Source: Gigaspora rosea
Lineage: Eukaryota; Glomeromycota; Glomeromycetes; Diversisporales; Gigasporaceae
Assembly (NCBI GenBank): GCA_003550325.1
Contig: QKWP01001145.1
Coordinates: 94,107-158,106 of the forward strand
DNA: 64,000 nucleotides
Reading direction: 5' to 3'
The notes under the pieces are model-generated. The model was not told where the DNA came from. It worked only from the letters and a program-made list of their open reading frames with translations, and did no database searches. Shown here in pieces: positions 37,267 to 49,366 of this stretch. Numbering within the stretch: position 1 is the stretch's first letter; each line of letters begins with the position of its first letter. Position numbers and translations under genes: made by a program.

Positions 37267-37454
37267 GGCCAGACCAATTTTAATTCGGTGGTTTACATTA
37301 CATCCTTCTCACAAAAGGGGGGAGTTTATTATAAAAATTTTTCCGAAATGATCCGCGATATTATAAAAGCTTTCCGAAATTTTCCGCATATATAGTGAGG
37401 GGGAAGGCAGAAGAGGGGGAGTAATGTAAACCACCGAATTAAATTGGTCTGGCC
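37267..37454. mobile_element. PIF/Harbinger-like MITE flanked by TTA
   Basis: The ends are GGCCAGACCAATTTTAATTC and GAATTAAATTGGTCTGGCC, with GGTGGTTTACATTAC continuing the left arm and its complement on the right. TTA lies on both sides (37264-37266, 37455-37457). GGCC-type ends and a 3-bp TTA target are the PIF/Harbinger pattern. The 188-bp interior has a local repeat of CCGAAATGATCCGC / CCGAAATTTTCCGC. Confidence 0.85.
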
Positions 37455-38440
37455 TTATTAATCAATGAGAAAAAAAATGCAGTATTTGTAATCATAACAA
37501 TGATTATTTCAATAATACGTATCATACCTTGTTGTAAACTAATACGTACCTTTTTATAAAATAATACGTACCTTGCTGCGTATAATGGCATTTTTGTTGC
37601 ACGATAAGGTCCCACAGCAGATTCGTAAAGGAAAAATTTTAAATGTATACACACTTTCGTTTATGTTAAGCAGTTTAAAATTTTAAAAGGGTTGCTTATT
37701 ATTAATATTGACTTGCAAGAATTCTTTGTGGAAGTTCTTTGGTAGTCAAATTATAAAAAGAAATCTTTTAATCAATGTAGAAATTCTTTTTACACGTTAT
37801 TACAGTATTACACTGTTATTACTGTAATAATTCACGTGTTTATTTACACACCTGACACGTGATACATATAATACGAAAACAAACAATAAGAGATTTTTGT
37901 ATACTTTTCATGTGAGTATCTAACCTTTTTTTCATGCTTTGTTGTTGGATCAACTCTGCACGTACATGATACACAAACTTTAGTCATTCCGAAGTTTGTA
38001 TACTAGGGTTAGACCCTCAGGGGGACGACATGCGTCGCTAGAGGTGACCCAACAAAGATGAAAAAAGGTGGTTAGGTGCTTACATCAGAAATATACAGTA
38101 CAATAACCTTTATTATTGGGGACATGTTAATGACAATCAATCGTTGATTTATTCACAGCGAATGCTATGTCATAACGATGCCACGAGCCACTGTTATTAT
38201 CTCAGCATCCTAGTGAACGGATCAGTTATCATGCATGGCCAATAACAAAGTACCGTCATGTATTTAAAGTGAGAATAAAAAAATGGAGAACTATTAATAC
38301 TCCGAAATACGTTATGTTAAACATCCACCGCTGTTTAGCGACATCGCTTACTTCTGCATATTACGTGAAAAACTCTTTCTAAAAGGAAGTAAATTCTTCG
38401 CTGATAAAGCATTCACGGACAGTAGCGAATCGTCGCGTAA

Positions 38441-38626
38441 ATGGCGTTGATATTAAACAAACCATTTTGGAGTTACTGGTTCGAAAATTTGGAAAAATTT
38501 TTTGGTTTATATAATTTACTAACGAAACTTGTTTGTCATTTAGTTTTTACATACGGTATAATAAGGTCCTTATTATACTTTTTTTTTGTTTTTCAAAAAA
38601 GGACATTATTCAATGAAAAGGAATAG
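38441..38626 (+). CDS. Weak 61-residue ORF
   Basis: The ATG in context GTAAATGGCG opens MALILNKPFWSYWFENLEKF and runs through a hydrophobic region (LVCHLVFTYGIIRSLLYFFF) to a Lys-rich end. The hydrophobic segment could be a membrane helix. No family is recognised and AT-rich sequence makes such runs common, so this is doubtful. Confidence 0.2.
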   Translation: MALILNKPFWSYWFENLEKFFGLYNLLTKLVCHLVFTYGIIRSLLYFFFVFQKRTLFNEKE

Positions 38627-40057
38627 GATTAAAAATCATAAAATAACAGCATTATTTAATGTATTTAATGAAAAGGAATAGAAAATTAGAATTATTTTAT
38701 ATCCTTTTTATTCGTTTTACTTGAAAACACGCGAAAGCTTTGTTAAGAATTAATTAATCCAAATTTAGAATATGTAACATTTTTGTGATAAAGGATTAAG
38801 TTGTACTCAAGATTCGCAAATATTTTATTTATGATACATAACCTAATTAATCATCTTTCAATGTACAAATTTAGTGTAACTGATTATTTATCACAATACA
38901 GCAATAGAAATTCAAATAAAGATAAAGAAACTTTAGAAGAAAGAGATGTACAATCTTTATGTTGTGAAAAATTAATATTAGAATGTGAAACCGTTTTTTA
39001 TCTCAAGTTTCACCTAACTTAAATTAATGTTTAAATATATGCTTCCCAATATATATAAATAAGGAAAAAGAAGAAAGAATAAAAAAACGATGAAAATAAA
39101 ATTATATTGTTAAAATTCAGTATGCAAACTTAATCTAAATACCGGTATTTTGAGTTTCATTTCCGTGAAGAACAGTATAATTGGCAAGTATATCCATAAA
39201 AAATTCTAAAAACAATATATTCAAGAGATCTTACAATATTAACAAGATACTATAGTTTACAATATAACCGACAATTGAAAGTTCAAAGAATTGCATTAAT
39301 AATATTAATAATTGTATTATACAAGTTTTTTTTTCTTTTTTTGTTTACTCAATAGCACAAGTACGTATAAAGACAGGTGACAAAAGTTTCGGAACTATTT
39401 TTAGCCTATTAAACATGCAAAAAATAGAATCTGAATCAAAACAGTTCAAACATAAATGAATATCTTAATTTCGATAGATATTCCGTGAAATGTTCTAAGA
39501 AAGAATTCAAGTCATACATACTAAATTAAGGTACATAAATATTTAAAAAATCGATCAATGATGAATCAAGAATTTTAACGTGGTTTCATGGGAGATTTTA
39601 GTGGTAAAAATTGGTAACAAGGAATTGGTAACAAGAATTGGTATTTTTATATTGTAGAACAAACTCAGAACTGGGAACTGTTCTTATATAGTTCAATGAA
39701 ATTATGTAATGGTAATACATCGTAATTTTGTTTGTATACTGTATACATTTATTGATGGCATGCGATCAATTTTAATTTAAACAAAATTAACATTGATGAT
39801 TCATAATATTTCCAAACCCCCGGTATAAGCTAAACTATTAATGCACTAACTGCTAAGATCTTAAAAAATCATTTAATTTTTTTTAACTATTAAACGATTT
39901 ATGCGGTTTATTTATAAAGTTCTTATGCTTCTAAAGAATAAAACATTTGAAATAATGGTGAAATTATTTTTTCATCTTATTTTATTTCACCAGCATCTTT
40001 TCTAAACAACTTTAGTTGATTTTTTTTTTTTTTTTTAGATAACTTTTGTAGAAAGTA

Positions 40058-40102
40058 GCCGTCGAAATGACAATTATTGTGAAATTGACTTGTTTCGACG
40101 GC
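40058..40102. other. Perfect 10-bp stem hairpin
   Basis: GCCGTCGAAA is matched by TTTCGACGGC 25 bases later. The loop contains a further short inverted pair (GACAATTATTGTGAAATTG). It stands out from AT-rich surroundings. It could be a tiny MITE or a structured RNA; nothing distinguishes these. Confidence 0.45.
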
Positions 40103-41224
40103 AGTCATGAATTTGTGTATAGTATCAGTCTCAGGCGAGTATGTTAGCCTAGTAATCAGAAAGTGTAATTATTAGAAGGAAATAAGTTATTATTTGAGGA
40201 GAACAGATTTCTTCTCATTCTGGTCTTGTTTTTTGCCCATTTCAGAAATCATCTGTCAGGAAAATAAGATAACAACCTACAGACCTAAGGAACAATTTCT
40301 TAGTGTAACTAGTGTGCAACCAGTTACTCAATGCTCGTCAGGGCTGCATCATTATCATTGTTTTATATTTAGAATATCTTCTATGAGAGGTAAAAACGCG
40401 TTATTTCAAGTCCCTGCATTCTAAATAAGCACATAAGGTATTACTTTAAAATATAGTGCTATTGCCTTTAACCCTCAAAAAAAAAGTTTTCTAAACCACT
40501 ATTGGTTTGGCTTTAAAATTGAATCCACATATTCGATTCTTAAAAAATAAAGTTCGCGGTGGTTTAAAGTCAAATTATGAGTATAGTAACCTTTGTGTTT
40601 AATTGGTTTAAAGACAACGGAACCATAAAATATCGATGTTTTTTTTTGAGTCTAATGTATGTCATAAACTGCCGATAGATTATACAAGACGTGCATAATT
40701 TTGGAACGCGCATGGTTATTATTTGAAAACTAAATACGGTACATACTGTATACTTGTTAATAATTTCTATGCCTATGCCTTTTATTTCGCAATTATACAA
40801 TAAAAATTTTAAAGAATATTAAGTTTTAAAAGTATTGTACTAAAAATAAGCGCCCATGTCAATTTTAACAACCTTTTAAAACCATACATATTTTATCGAA
40901 TAAATTTATAATAAAAAAAAAAAAAAAATCAGAAAAAATTCTGTTTGTTTTTTTTATCTTGCATAAGCGCTGTAGAAGTAAATACAGGGTATTTGTATTT
41001 AAAATAAATTAATTATGCACAAATTTTTTCTAAAATTCTAGAGGTATTTCGTCGAATGTTTTTAATAAGACGCATGCATTAACTGCTATTAATAAGATAG
41101 CTGCGCAGCATGCGATGCCGCGCAGGACCAGTACGATCACGTGTGCCGGTAAGGGAAAACCTCTCAATTATATTTTTTTGGACTTGATCTATTTGATTTA
41201 CCTAACTGATACAAAGTGAATATA

Positions 41225-41435
41225 ATTTAAATGATTATACGTTAATCATGCATGTATTTTCTCGAAACACAATTATTAAATGGAACTAATTAAACTTCAT
41301 ACTGTTAACGGTTAATCATACATTCTTGAATCACAAACGTTAAAGTGGGCAGAATTAAACTTCACACTCATCTTGGTAATTTACATTCTCTTGAAACTCA
41401 ATCGTTAAAGTGGAGTGAATTAAACTTCATACATG
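41225..41435 (-). repeat. Satellite 2, about three units in reverse orientation
   Basis: Three copies of a GAATTAAACTTCATAC block, each followed by a GTTAAAGTGG or equivalent segment and a CTTGAATCACA/CTTGAAACTCA segment, match the array at 58195-58975 read on the other strand. Confidence 0.65.
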
Positions 41436-43164
41436 CCTTCCTTGCACTGTCATTGCAGCAACAGTGCCTAATCACCAAATAAAAGACCCTTACATTGTCT
41501 GAATGGTCATGGAGCCCAGCATCTACCAATAAAATAATATATTATTCAAGAAAAAAGGACAACCTTCTAGTAATTCAATTCCGTGTAATGTTAACTAGAA
41601 AATTGTTAAAAAACTTACTCGTTGTTCTAAAATATGAAATAGGTAAAGTTAATATCGGTAATGGCGAAAAGGTTAATTAGTTTATATGAAAGTTATCGTA
41701 AATTCTATCGTGAATTTCTATAAAAAATTCTGTTACAAACTTACCCGACAGATAATATTTTAATGTTGAGTTTGTACCAAAATTATTTTGGCTTTTATCA
41801 AGAATTCCTGTAAAAATTCTCATGTAAAACTTGCTTGTTATTATATAAATCACAATATGTGGTTAGGAATGAGTTAGTTCGCATTGAAATTATTATAGTT
41901 TTATCATGAGTTACTTACCATTCTGGCGATACACAGTATGCGACTCACTAACGCATGTTATTAACGTTATCTATATCTCAGTTAATTTCAAAGAGACAAT
42001 GTGTGCATATCGAACGGAAGTTTATTTGTTAAATTTCAAATACAAAATGCGCGTAACGATCGAAAGTCGATTTTATTAAAAATTAAAAAAAAATAAATAT
42101 AAATAGATGACAACTGATTATTAATTCATAGTAATAGATTAATTACGAATTATGACGAATATATTAAATATATTACGGCATTAACATGCAAATGATTTAA
42201 ATAGTATCGTCATAACTGATTTTATTTTAAATTTTCTCACGGTCTGACTATGGTTTTTGGCAACTGAATTTTTTTTATGAATAACGCATATCAACGAAGA
42301 TAATGTTAACGATATGATCTTCACAGTGTAATTTTTCTACGTTAGTGCTCAGCTCAGCACAGCTCAGTGCAGAAATCACTGAACATTAAGCAATAAGAGA
42401 CTATATAGCGGTTGTAATACTTAAGGTTGCTTTTTTTTTTTTATGCATTTTTCGCAAATAAGTTAAGATTACTAATTGCCGCAATTAGAGCAAATGAGAG
42501 CAGATTTGGAAACTTTGAGTTTCACGAACTTACGTGCGCCGTTTTACTGTATTATAACTGTGTTAAAGATCAAAAAAAATTTATACAGTAAATATTACAT
42601 AGCGAATATATGTTCCCACCATCTTGAACTATTAATCATAACGTCAGTTTTGCATAATATAAAATTAACGTCAGACTTGCATTATAAATTGTGACCTACA
42701 TGCGGGGTCATATGCAAAAATCTTTACTCCATGAAAATCATTACTCCTACTAAAAAAGGATTTTGCGAAAATCAGCATAGGCCACGACGAAAAATCACAT
42801 TTCATGTTACACAGGCATGTCGATCACTCAAATTTCAGTAAAATTTACCCAGTGATCTGCTGTGACTGCTAGTAATATGTAAGGATGCCAACATTATTTA
42901 TACACTTTAAAATACTTTTTGAGAACGAATTTCACTAACAAAAAAATCGCCGAGAAGCTATACTTAGCACTAAAGAACGTAAATATCCACTTGTAAAATT
43001 AATCCAAAATAATCAATACAACCACAAGAACTTCACTTAGAGACGAATAATTTTATTATTTATTGCTAACTATTTGTAAGTTCTAAACTCTAGAAATGGT
43101 CAACAAAAAAAAAAATTAAACGTTTACATGATTACCTTAAATGACATGTAAAACCTTTATAACT

Positions 43165-43660
43165 GGGTTCTGCAAATGCCGGTACCAGCACTATGTTTTA
43201 ATAGTACATACCAGGCACGCGCACAGGCACTAACCGTTGGGGTGTGCACAGCTCAAACGGTTCGATGGTTTTGGATAAAATTTTGCACAGACCGTTATTA
43301 CTTCTTTGCAAATAAAGTTATAGAGCCATTTCTTTAAAAAGAAATTAATTAAGCCTTTTTTTTAAAAAATATATAATTATTGCAAATTTTTAAAATGATG
43401 CGCAGCTCTAACGGCTTGATAGTTTCAGATAAAATTTGGCACAGACCAGCATTACGTCTCTACAAAGAAGGTTATAGAGCTATTTTTCATTTAATTATGA
43501 AAAAATTTTAACATTCTATATTTTTTTTCTTAATTATCATCTACATATCTAAAAAAAATCCATTAATAAATTTTATTATATAACTACATATAATTTATAG
43601 TTTTGTTGAACATAGTGCATCGCACACCCCAACTAACCGTGCCCAGCACCTGCAGAACCC
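43165..43660. mobile_element. MITE with GGGTTCTGCA ends carrying a nested MITE
   Basis: The left end is GGGTTCTGCAAATGCC and the right end, on the other strand, GGGTTCTGCAGGTGCTGG. Removing the insertion at 43237-43632 leaves only about 100 bp, so this is a very short element. The flanking sequences (TTTATAACT and TTTTTAATC) are similar but not identical. Confidence 0.55.
43237..43632. mobile_element. MITE with TTGGGGTGTGC ends and 7-bp duplication
   Basis: The ends are TTGGGGTGTGCACAGC and GCATCGCACACCCCAA, flanked by CTAACCG (43230-43236 and 43633-43639). The interior contains a 90-base direct repeat (CAGCTCAAACGG...TTATAGAGCCATTT and CAGCTCTAACGG...TTATAGAGCTATTT). Non-coding. Confidence 0.8.
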
Positions 43661-44419
43661 TTTTTAATCATCTGTTATAGTCATAGCCATGACACAGTCA
43701 TGACAATGCTTTATAAATAAGGTTAGAGAATCATGTGACTGACCCTCTATTATTTGTGACGGTTTTTTTTTAAAAGTCTATAAATGAAGATAATTTTTGG
43801 TAGCGTATATGTCAGTTCTGGAATAATAATGTTAATATAAAATAATACAATAATGACGCATAATATTTTATTTTATTTATACTAAATATCAATATAAATA
43901 AGTAAAAAATTGTTTAATTAAAATACTACTAACAGAATCGATAGATTTTTTTGTTAAAGTTGCTAATATTGCATAATTAGTTTAATAAATAAAATAGCAT
44001 TATTTTTAAAATAAGTACCTTTAATTGCTAATATATTTTGAGTATTGATAATTTTTGGTATAAAAAATCAGTATGATTTGGCAAGAAAATTGGTACTAAT
44101 ATGCTCATTTATTATTGACTGCAAAAAAAGTTAATTTGGCCAAATTACGCCCAATTCGTTGAAGGGAGAATGACCATTGTTTCTAATAATATCTACTAAG
44201 TTTGTTGGCTGAATACTGTGCAGATGCTACGAGAGTACAATTTAGGTTATATTGCAAACAAGTCCTCGGCTTTTCTAGCATCTAAAATAGCACAAGCGAT
44301 ATTACGAAAACAACCAAACTAAATTCGGTAAAATTTTCTTTTTGTATTCTATAGAATATAAAATTATTTTAGCTGTAGAAAAATCCTAGAACTTTGATTG
44401 CCAACTAGATAATTATAGA

Positions 44420-44490
44420 TTGTACAACAATAATAAATATATATTGCACTTCGTTGCGTTCGTATTTGGATATTTTTTTTCGCATTCAAA
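44420..44490 (+). promoter_or_regulatory. Putative promoter/5' leader of the Sel1-repeat gene
   Basis: TAAATATATATTGCAC lies 50-60 bases upstream of the ATG and could serve as a TATA-like element. It is followed by a pyrimidine-rich leader (TTTTTTTTCGCATTC) and the start context AAAATGTC, which is favourable for fungi. Confidence 0.3.
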
Positions 44491-45483
44491 ATGTCAACTA
44501 ACAAAAGGTTATCAGATGAAATTACTAAAATCGCAGACGATTTTAACCAATTAAGTTTCGCAGATTTTCAAAATTCAGCAAAAAAAGGAGATCCTAAGGC
44601 AATATTAATGCTTGGCTATTGTCATGAGCATGGAATTGATGTTGAAACGAATGGGAATATGGCGTTCGATTATTATCAAAAAGCAGCAAAGAGTAATTCT
44701 GGAATGTATAAAGTTGGCCATTGCTATGAATTAGGAATTGGGGTTGAAAAAGATAAAATGCAAGCGTTTAAATGGTATCAAAAATCAGCAGTTGAGGGAA
44801 ATTCTAACGGAATGTATCAAGTTGGTTATTGTTATGATTTAGGAATTGGTGTTGAAATCGATAAGCTACAGGCATTTAAATGGTATCAAAAATCAGCGGA
44901 TAAAGGAAATTTTAACGGGCTGTATCAAGTCGGTTATTGCTATGATTTAGGTATCGAGGTTGAAATCGATAAAAGTAAAGCACTTGAAAGTTACATAAAT
45001 TCAGCAAATGCAGGTAATTCGAAAGGTTTTTCTAAAACTGTCGTTTTATCTAATGAGATGGGACGTGCCGATGGAATGTTTCAAATTGGGAATTGTTATC
45101 TTCACGGATTTGGAACTGAAAGAGATGAACACCAAGCATTTATTTGGTATAAAAAATCAGCAGAAAAAGGAAACACTTTTGGAATCTTCATGCTTGGATA
45201 TTGTTACGAATATGGGATTGGAATTGAAAAAGACGTAAACAAAGCATTCACATATTATCAAAAATCAGCAGACATGAATAATTCTAACGGAATGTATCAA
45301 GTTGGTTATTGTTACTACTTAGGAATTGGAGTTGAAGCCGATAAGAATAAAGCATTTACTTATTATCTGAAGGCTGCCGAGGCAGGTAATTCCATGGGAA
45401 TTTGGAAAACTGCCATTTGTTTCTCTTATGGAATAGGCGTGAAAAAGAATTTTCGTAAATTTTACGAATGGATTAAAAAGTGA
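44491..45483 (+). CDS. Sel1-like repeat protein, 330 residues, intact
   Basis: A complete single-exon ORF, MSTNKRLSDEITKIADDF to EWIKK. After a 25-residue leader it is an array of about eight Sel1-like (SLR/TPR-related) repeats of 35-37 residues. Each has the form A-x-x-x-[LIV]-G-x-C-Y-x-x-G-[IF]-G-V-E-x-D-x-x-[KQ]-A-F-x-W-Y-x-K-[SA]-A. Examples are MYQVGYCYDLGIGVEIDK and IFMLGYCYEYGIGIEKD. One repeat near residues 175-205 is degenerate (FSKTVVLSNEMGRADG). Sel1 arrays are protein-interaction solenoids; in Glomeromycotina they form a very large family, often joined or adjacent to TKL kinases. A kinase pseudogene lies 4.6 kb downstream in the same orientation. No signal peptide or membrane helix. 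Satellite sequence starts within about 65 bases of the stop. Confidence 0.95.
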   Translation: MSTNKRLSDEITKIADDFNQLSFADFQNSAKKGDPKAILMLGYCHEHGIDVETNGNMAFDYYQKAAKSNSGMYKVGHCYELGIGVEKDKMQAFKWYQKSAVEGNSNGMYQVGYCYDLGIGVEIDKLQAFKWYQKSADKGNFNGLYQVGYCYDLGIEVEIDKSKALESYINSANAGNSKGFSKTVVLSNEMGRADGMFQIGNCYLHGFGTERDEHQAFIWYKKSAEKGNTFGIFMLGYCYEYGIGIEKDVNKAFTYYQKSADMNNSNGMYQVGYCYYLGIGVEADKNKAFTYYLKAAEAGNSMGIWKTAICFSYGIGVKKNFRKFYEWIKK

Positions 45484-47947
45484 GTTAATTTCTAATTTTT
45501 TTATTATAATGTTGTAGTTTATTTAAAGTTAAATTCTTACACAACGTTAATTATTAGGGAGTAAGCATAAAGAACATTTATTGATCTAATTATCAGCAAT
45601 TTATGTCATAAAATTAACCATTTGCTATTTTAGCCCGTAAGTATAAAGAGCTTTAAATAATTTTACATAAAAACAGCAAAACATGTTCATACAAAACAAG
45701 AACATACTACTTATTTACCATTACGTACAAATCATTACAAATCATTTCATTCGCATTAATTTAGTTAGTGAGTATAAAGAATATTAATATTTTACTACAT
45801 AACATGTTTACAAAACAAGAATATTTACCATTACGTAAAAATCATTTCATTCACATTACTCATTTCGTTTAGCTCGTGAGATTTAAAATTTTAATAATTT
45901 ACTACATAAAAACAAATTCACAAAACAAGAATGTAAACTTATTTGCGACTACGTCAAATCATTCCATTCGCATCAATCATTCGTTCACATTAATTTAGTC
46001 GGTGAGTATAAAGAAATTTAATAATTTTATTACATAAAAAAAAAAAAAGTTCACAAAACAAGAACATAAATACCTATTTACCATTACGTAAAAATTATTT
46101 CAGTGGGTGAGTATAAAGATAACTTCACTACATAAAAACAGCAAAACAAGATCACAAAACAACTTCATAAATACTTATTTACCATTACGTACAAATCATT
46201 ACATTTGCATTAATTTAGTTAGTGAGTATAAAGAATATTTAATACTTTTACTATATAAAAACAGCAAAACAAGATCACAAAACAACTTCATAAATTCTTA
46301 TTTATCATTATGTACATCATTTCATTTGCATTAATTTAGTCTGTAAAGTACAAAGAACATTTAATAATTTACTACATGAAAACAGCAAAACAAGTTCACA
46401 AAACAAGATCATAAGTACTTATTTACCATTACGTACATCATTTCATTCGCATAAATCATTTCATTCAGCTCGTGAGTATAAAGAGCATTTAATAATTTTG
46501 CTGCATAAAAACAGCTAAAACAAGAACACAAATACTTATTTACCATTACGTACAAATCAATTTCATTCGCATTAATTATTTCATTCAGCGAGTGAGTATA
46601 AAGAACATTTAATAACTTTACTACATAAAAACAGAAAAACAAGTTCACAAAACAAGAGCATAAATACTTATTTACCATTGCGTACAAATAATTTCATTCA
46701 CATTAATCATTTCATTCAGTAAATGAGTGTGAAGAATATTTAATAATTTTACTACATAAAAACGGCAAAATCATTTAATTCGCATTAATCATTTCATTCA
46801 GTGAGTGAGTACAAAGAATATTAAATAATTTTACTACATATAAGCAGCAAACAAGTTCACAAGAACATAAACATAAATGCTTATTTACCATTACATACAA
46901 ATAATTTCATTCGCGTTAATTTAGCCTGTGAGTATAAATAAAATTTAATAATTTTACGGAATAGAAACAGTAAAACAAGTTCACTAAATACTTATTTACC
47001 ATATTTCATTCGCATTAATGATTTCATTCAGTGGGTAAGTATAAAGAGCATTTAATAATTTATAGAAATAAAAACAACAAAATAAGTTCACAAACGAGAA
47101 CATAAATACTTATTTACCATTACGTACAAATCATTTCATTCGCATTAATCATTTCGTTCAGCTTGTGAGTATAAAGAACATTTAATAATTTTACTACATA
47201 AAAACAGCAAAATAAGTTCACAAAACCAGAACATAAAATACTTATTTATCATTACGTACAAATCATTCATTCGCATTAATCATTTCAATTAGCGCGTGAG
47301 TATAAAGAATATTTAATAATTTTACTACATAAAAAAGCAAATCAAGTTCACAAAACAAAGAAAATAATCCTTATTTACCATTACGTACAATTAATTTCAT
47401 TCGCATTAATTTAGTCTGTGAGTATAAAGAACATTTAATAATTTTACTACATAAATACAGCAAAACAAGTTCACGAAACAAGAACATAAATGCTTATTTA
47501 CTATTACGTACAAATCATTTCACTCGTATTAATTTAGTTAGTGAGTATAAAGAACATTTAATAATTTTACTACATAAAAACCGCCACGAGTTCACAGAAC
47601 AAGATCATAAATACTTATTTACCATTACGCACAAATCATTTAATTATTTCATTCAGCTCGTGAGTATAAAGAACATTTAATAAATTTACTACATAAAAAC
47701 AACAAAGCAAGAACATAAATGCTTATTTAACATTATGTACAAATATTTCATTCAGCAAGTGAGTATAAAGAACATTTAATAATTTTACCGCATAAAACAG
47801 AACTTCAATACTTATTTACAATTACGTACAAATAATTTCATTCGCATTAATCATTTCATTCAGCGGGTGAGTATAAAGAACAATTAATAATTTTACTACA
47901 TAAAAACAGCAAAATAAGTTCACAAAACAAGAACATAAATATTTATT

Positions 47948-48259
47948 GGACGTTGATAAATCACACCACTGGTGTTCAACACCACAAGTGTTTTGGTCAA
48001 TCAAAATCATGAAATTTGTGTAACGTGAAGATCAGTAAAAATGTTTTTTTTTCAAAAATTGTCTATATCGAAAAATTCTGTCTAAGAAACCTATCTTCAC
48101 GTTCTAACAAAAAAAATCCCTTGCAAAATTTCGGTATATACTCCCCAACCCAAACCTTAACACGAACTCTAACCCTAACCCTAACGGCAAAAAATTTTTT
48201 TGCATATTATAATTTATATTTACTGGTGTTGAACACCACGGTGTGATATATACATATTG
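47948..48259. mobile_element. MITE with CACACCACTGGTGTT-type ends, copy 2
   Basis: A 312-bp element in inverted orientation relative to 2677-3025. It starts GGACGTTGATAAATCACACC and ends GGTGTGATATATACATATTG. The 8-base TATTTATT flanks it on both sides (47940-47947, 48260-48267), which is a normal part of the satellite monomer that it split. The interior holds TCTAACCCTAACCCTAACGG (48168-48187), a telomere-like run. Confidence 0.9.
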
Positions 48260-48437
48260 TATTTATTTATCATTACGTACAATCATTTCATTCACATTAA
48301 TTATTTCATTAAGCATGTGAGTATAAAAGAACATCTAATAATTTTAACAAGAACATAAATACTTATTTAAATACTTATTTATCATTACATGCAAATCATC
48401 TCAGCTTGTGAGTATAAAGAACATTTATAATTTTACT

Positions 48438-48474
<37 letters not shown>

Positions 48475-48847
48475 CATCAAACAAGAATTTCAATACTTAT
48501 TTACCATTACGTCCAAATAAACTTAGCCAGTGAGTTTAAAGAACATTTAATAACTTTACTACATAAAAAAAAACCGCAAAACAAGTTCACAAAACAAGAA
48601 TATAAATATTATTTATCATTACTTCATTCAGCAAGTGTGTATAAAAGTATAAAGAACATTTAATACTTTATTACATAAAAACACCAAACAAGTTCACAAA
48701 ACAAACATAAATACTTATTTGCCATTACGTACAATTCATTTCATTCGCATTAATCATTTCATTCGGCACGTGAGTATAAAGAACACTTAATAGTTTTACT
48801 ACATAACAACAGCAAAACAAGTTCACAAAACAAGAACATAAATACTT

Positions 48848-49366
48848 GTGACGGCTGATGCTGATTTTGGCTGATGTTGAATATCATGTGACATTTTGGT
48901 CCGGAAATTGCAGATCGGAAAATTTCAAAACAAACATTCGTTCTGCCATAAATCAGTTATAACTCAAAAATCTGCATAAGAAACAACCATTAGTGTTCTA
49001 ACAAAAAGTTTTTCTTGAACAATTTTGCTAATACACCTACTAACATTTAAACTAACCCTAACCCTAACTTAAACGAAGATAAGTTCAATGACTACCTAAG
49101 TATCATCATCAAAAACCACGTGACCAATGAATAAATTCTTTAAGTTTTTGTTTATGTTAGGGTTAGTGTATAGAATTTAGAAAGTTAGAAGGTTATATAG
49201 TAAACTTGTTTGTGAAAAATTTTTGTTAGTGCACGAAATGCAGATTCTTATACAAAACTTTGATTTTTAACAAATGATGTTTGTTTTGAAATTTTCAGAT
49301 CTGCAATTTCCGAACCAAAATGTCATGTGATATTCAGCATCAGCCAAAATCAGCATCAGCCGTCAC
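48848..49366. mobile_element. MITE with GTGACGGCTGATGC ends, 7-bp target duplication
   Basis: A 519-bp element with long inverted ends, starting GTGACGGCTGATGCTGATTT and ending with its complement; similarity continues for about 80 bases. AATACTT is duplicated on both sides (48841-48847 and 49367-49373) and is part of the satellite monomer. Inside are CTAACCCTAACCCTAAC (49054-49070) and, further right, GTTAGGGTTAG (49157-49167), so telomere-like runs occur in both orientations. Non-coding. Confidence 0.9.

Larger units (their letters stand above)
37460..43160. other. Long gene-poor stretch
   Basis: Apart from the weak ORF at 38441, a hairpin at 40058 and satellite-2 relics at 41225, no gene, RNA or element is supported. 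A short GC-rich island at 41098-41160 (GCATGCGATGCCGCGCAGG) is unexplained. Confidence 0.4.

Noticed and set aside
37439..37654. 71-residue minus-strand ORF
   Set aside because: It ends inside the PIF/Harbinger-like MITE and is built partly from the local AATACGTACCTT repeat.
38005..38060. Structured RNA around GGGTTAGACCCTCAGGGGG
   Set aside because: Only a weak partial stem could be drawn, with no match to a known RNA type.
45990..46020. tRNA-derived SINE, because TTTAGTCGGTGAGTATAAAG looks like a tRNA A-box
   Set aside because: No B-box-like GGTTCAANNCC follows at the right distance and no cloverleaf can be drawn by eye.
46107..48010. Short ORFs within satellite 1 (for example 46107-46334, 46409-46687, 47822-48010)
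   Set aside because: They are readings of the repeat itself and change frame from monomer to monomer.
48168..48187. True telomere or chromosome end
   Set aside because: The CCCTAA runs are only two to three units long and lie inside MITEs with unique sequence on both sides.
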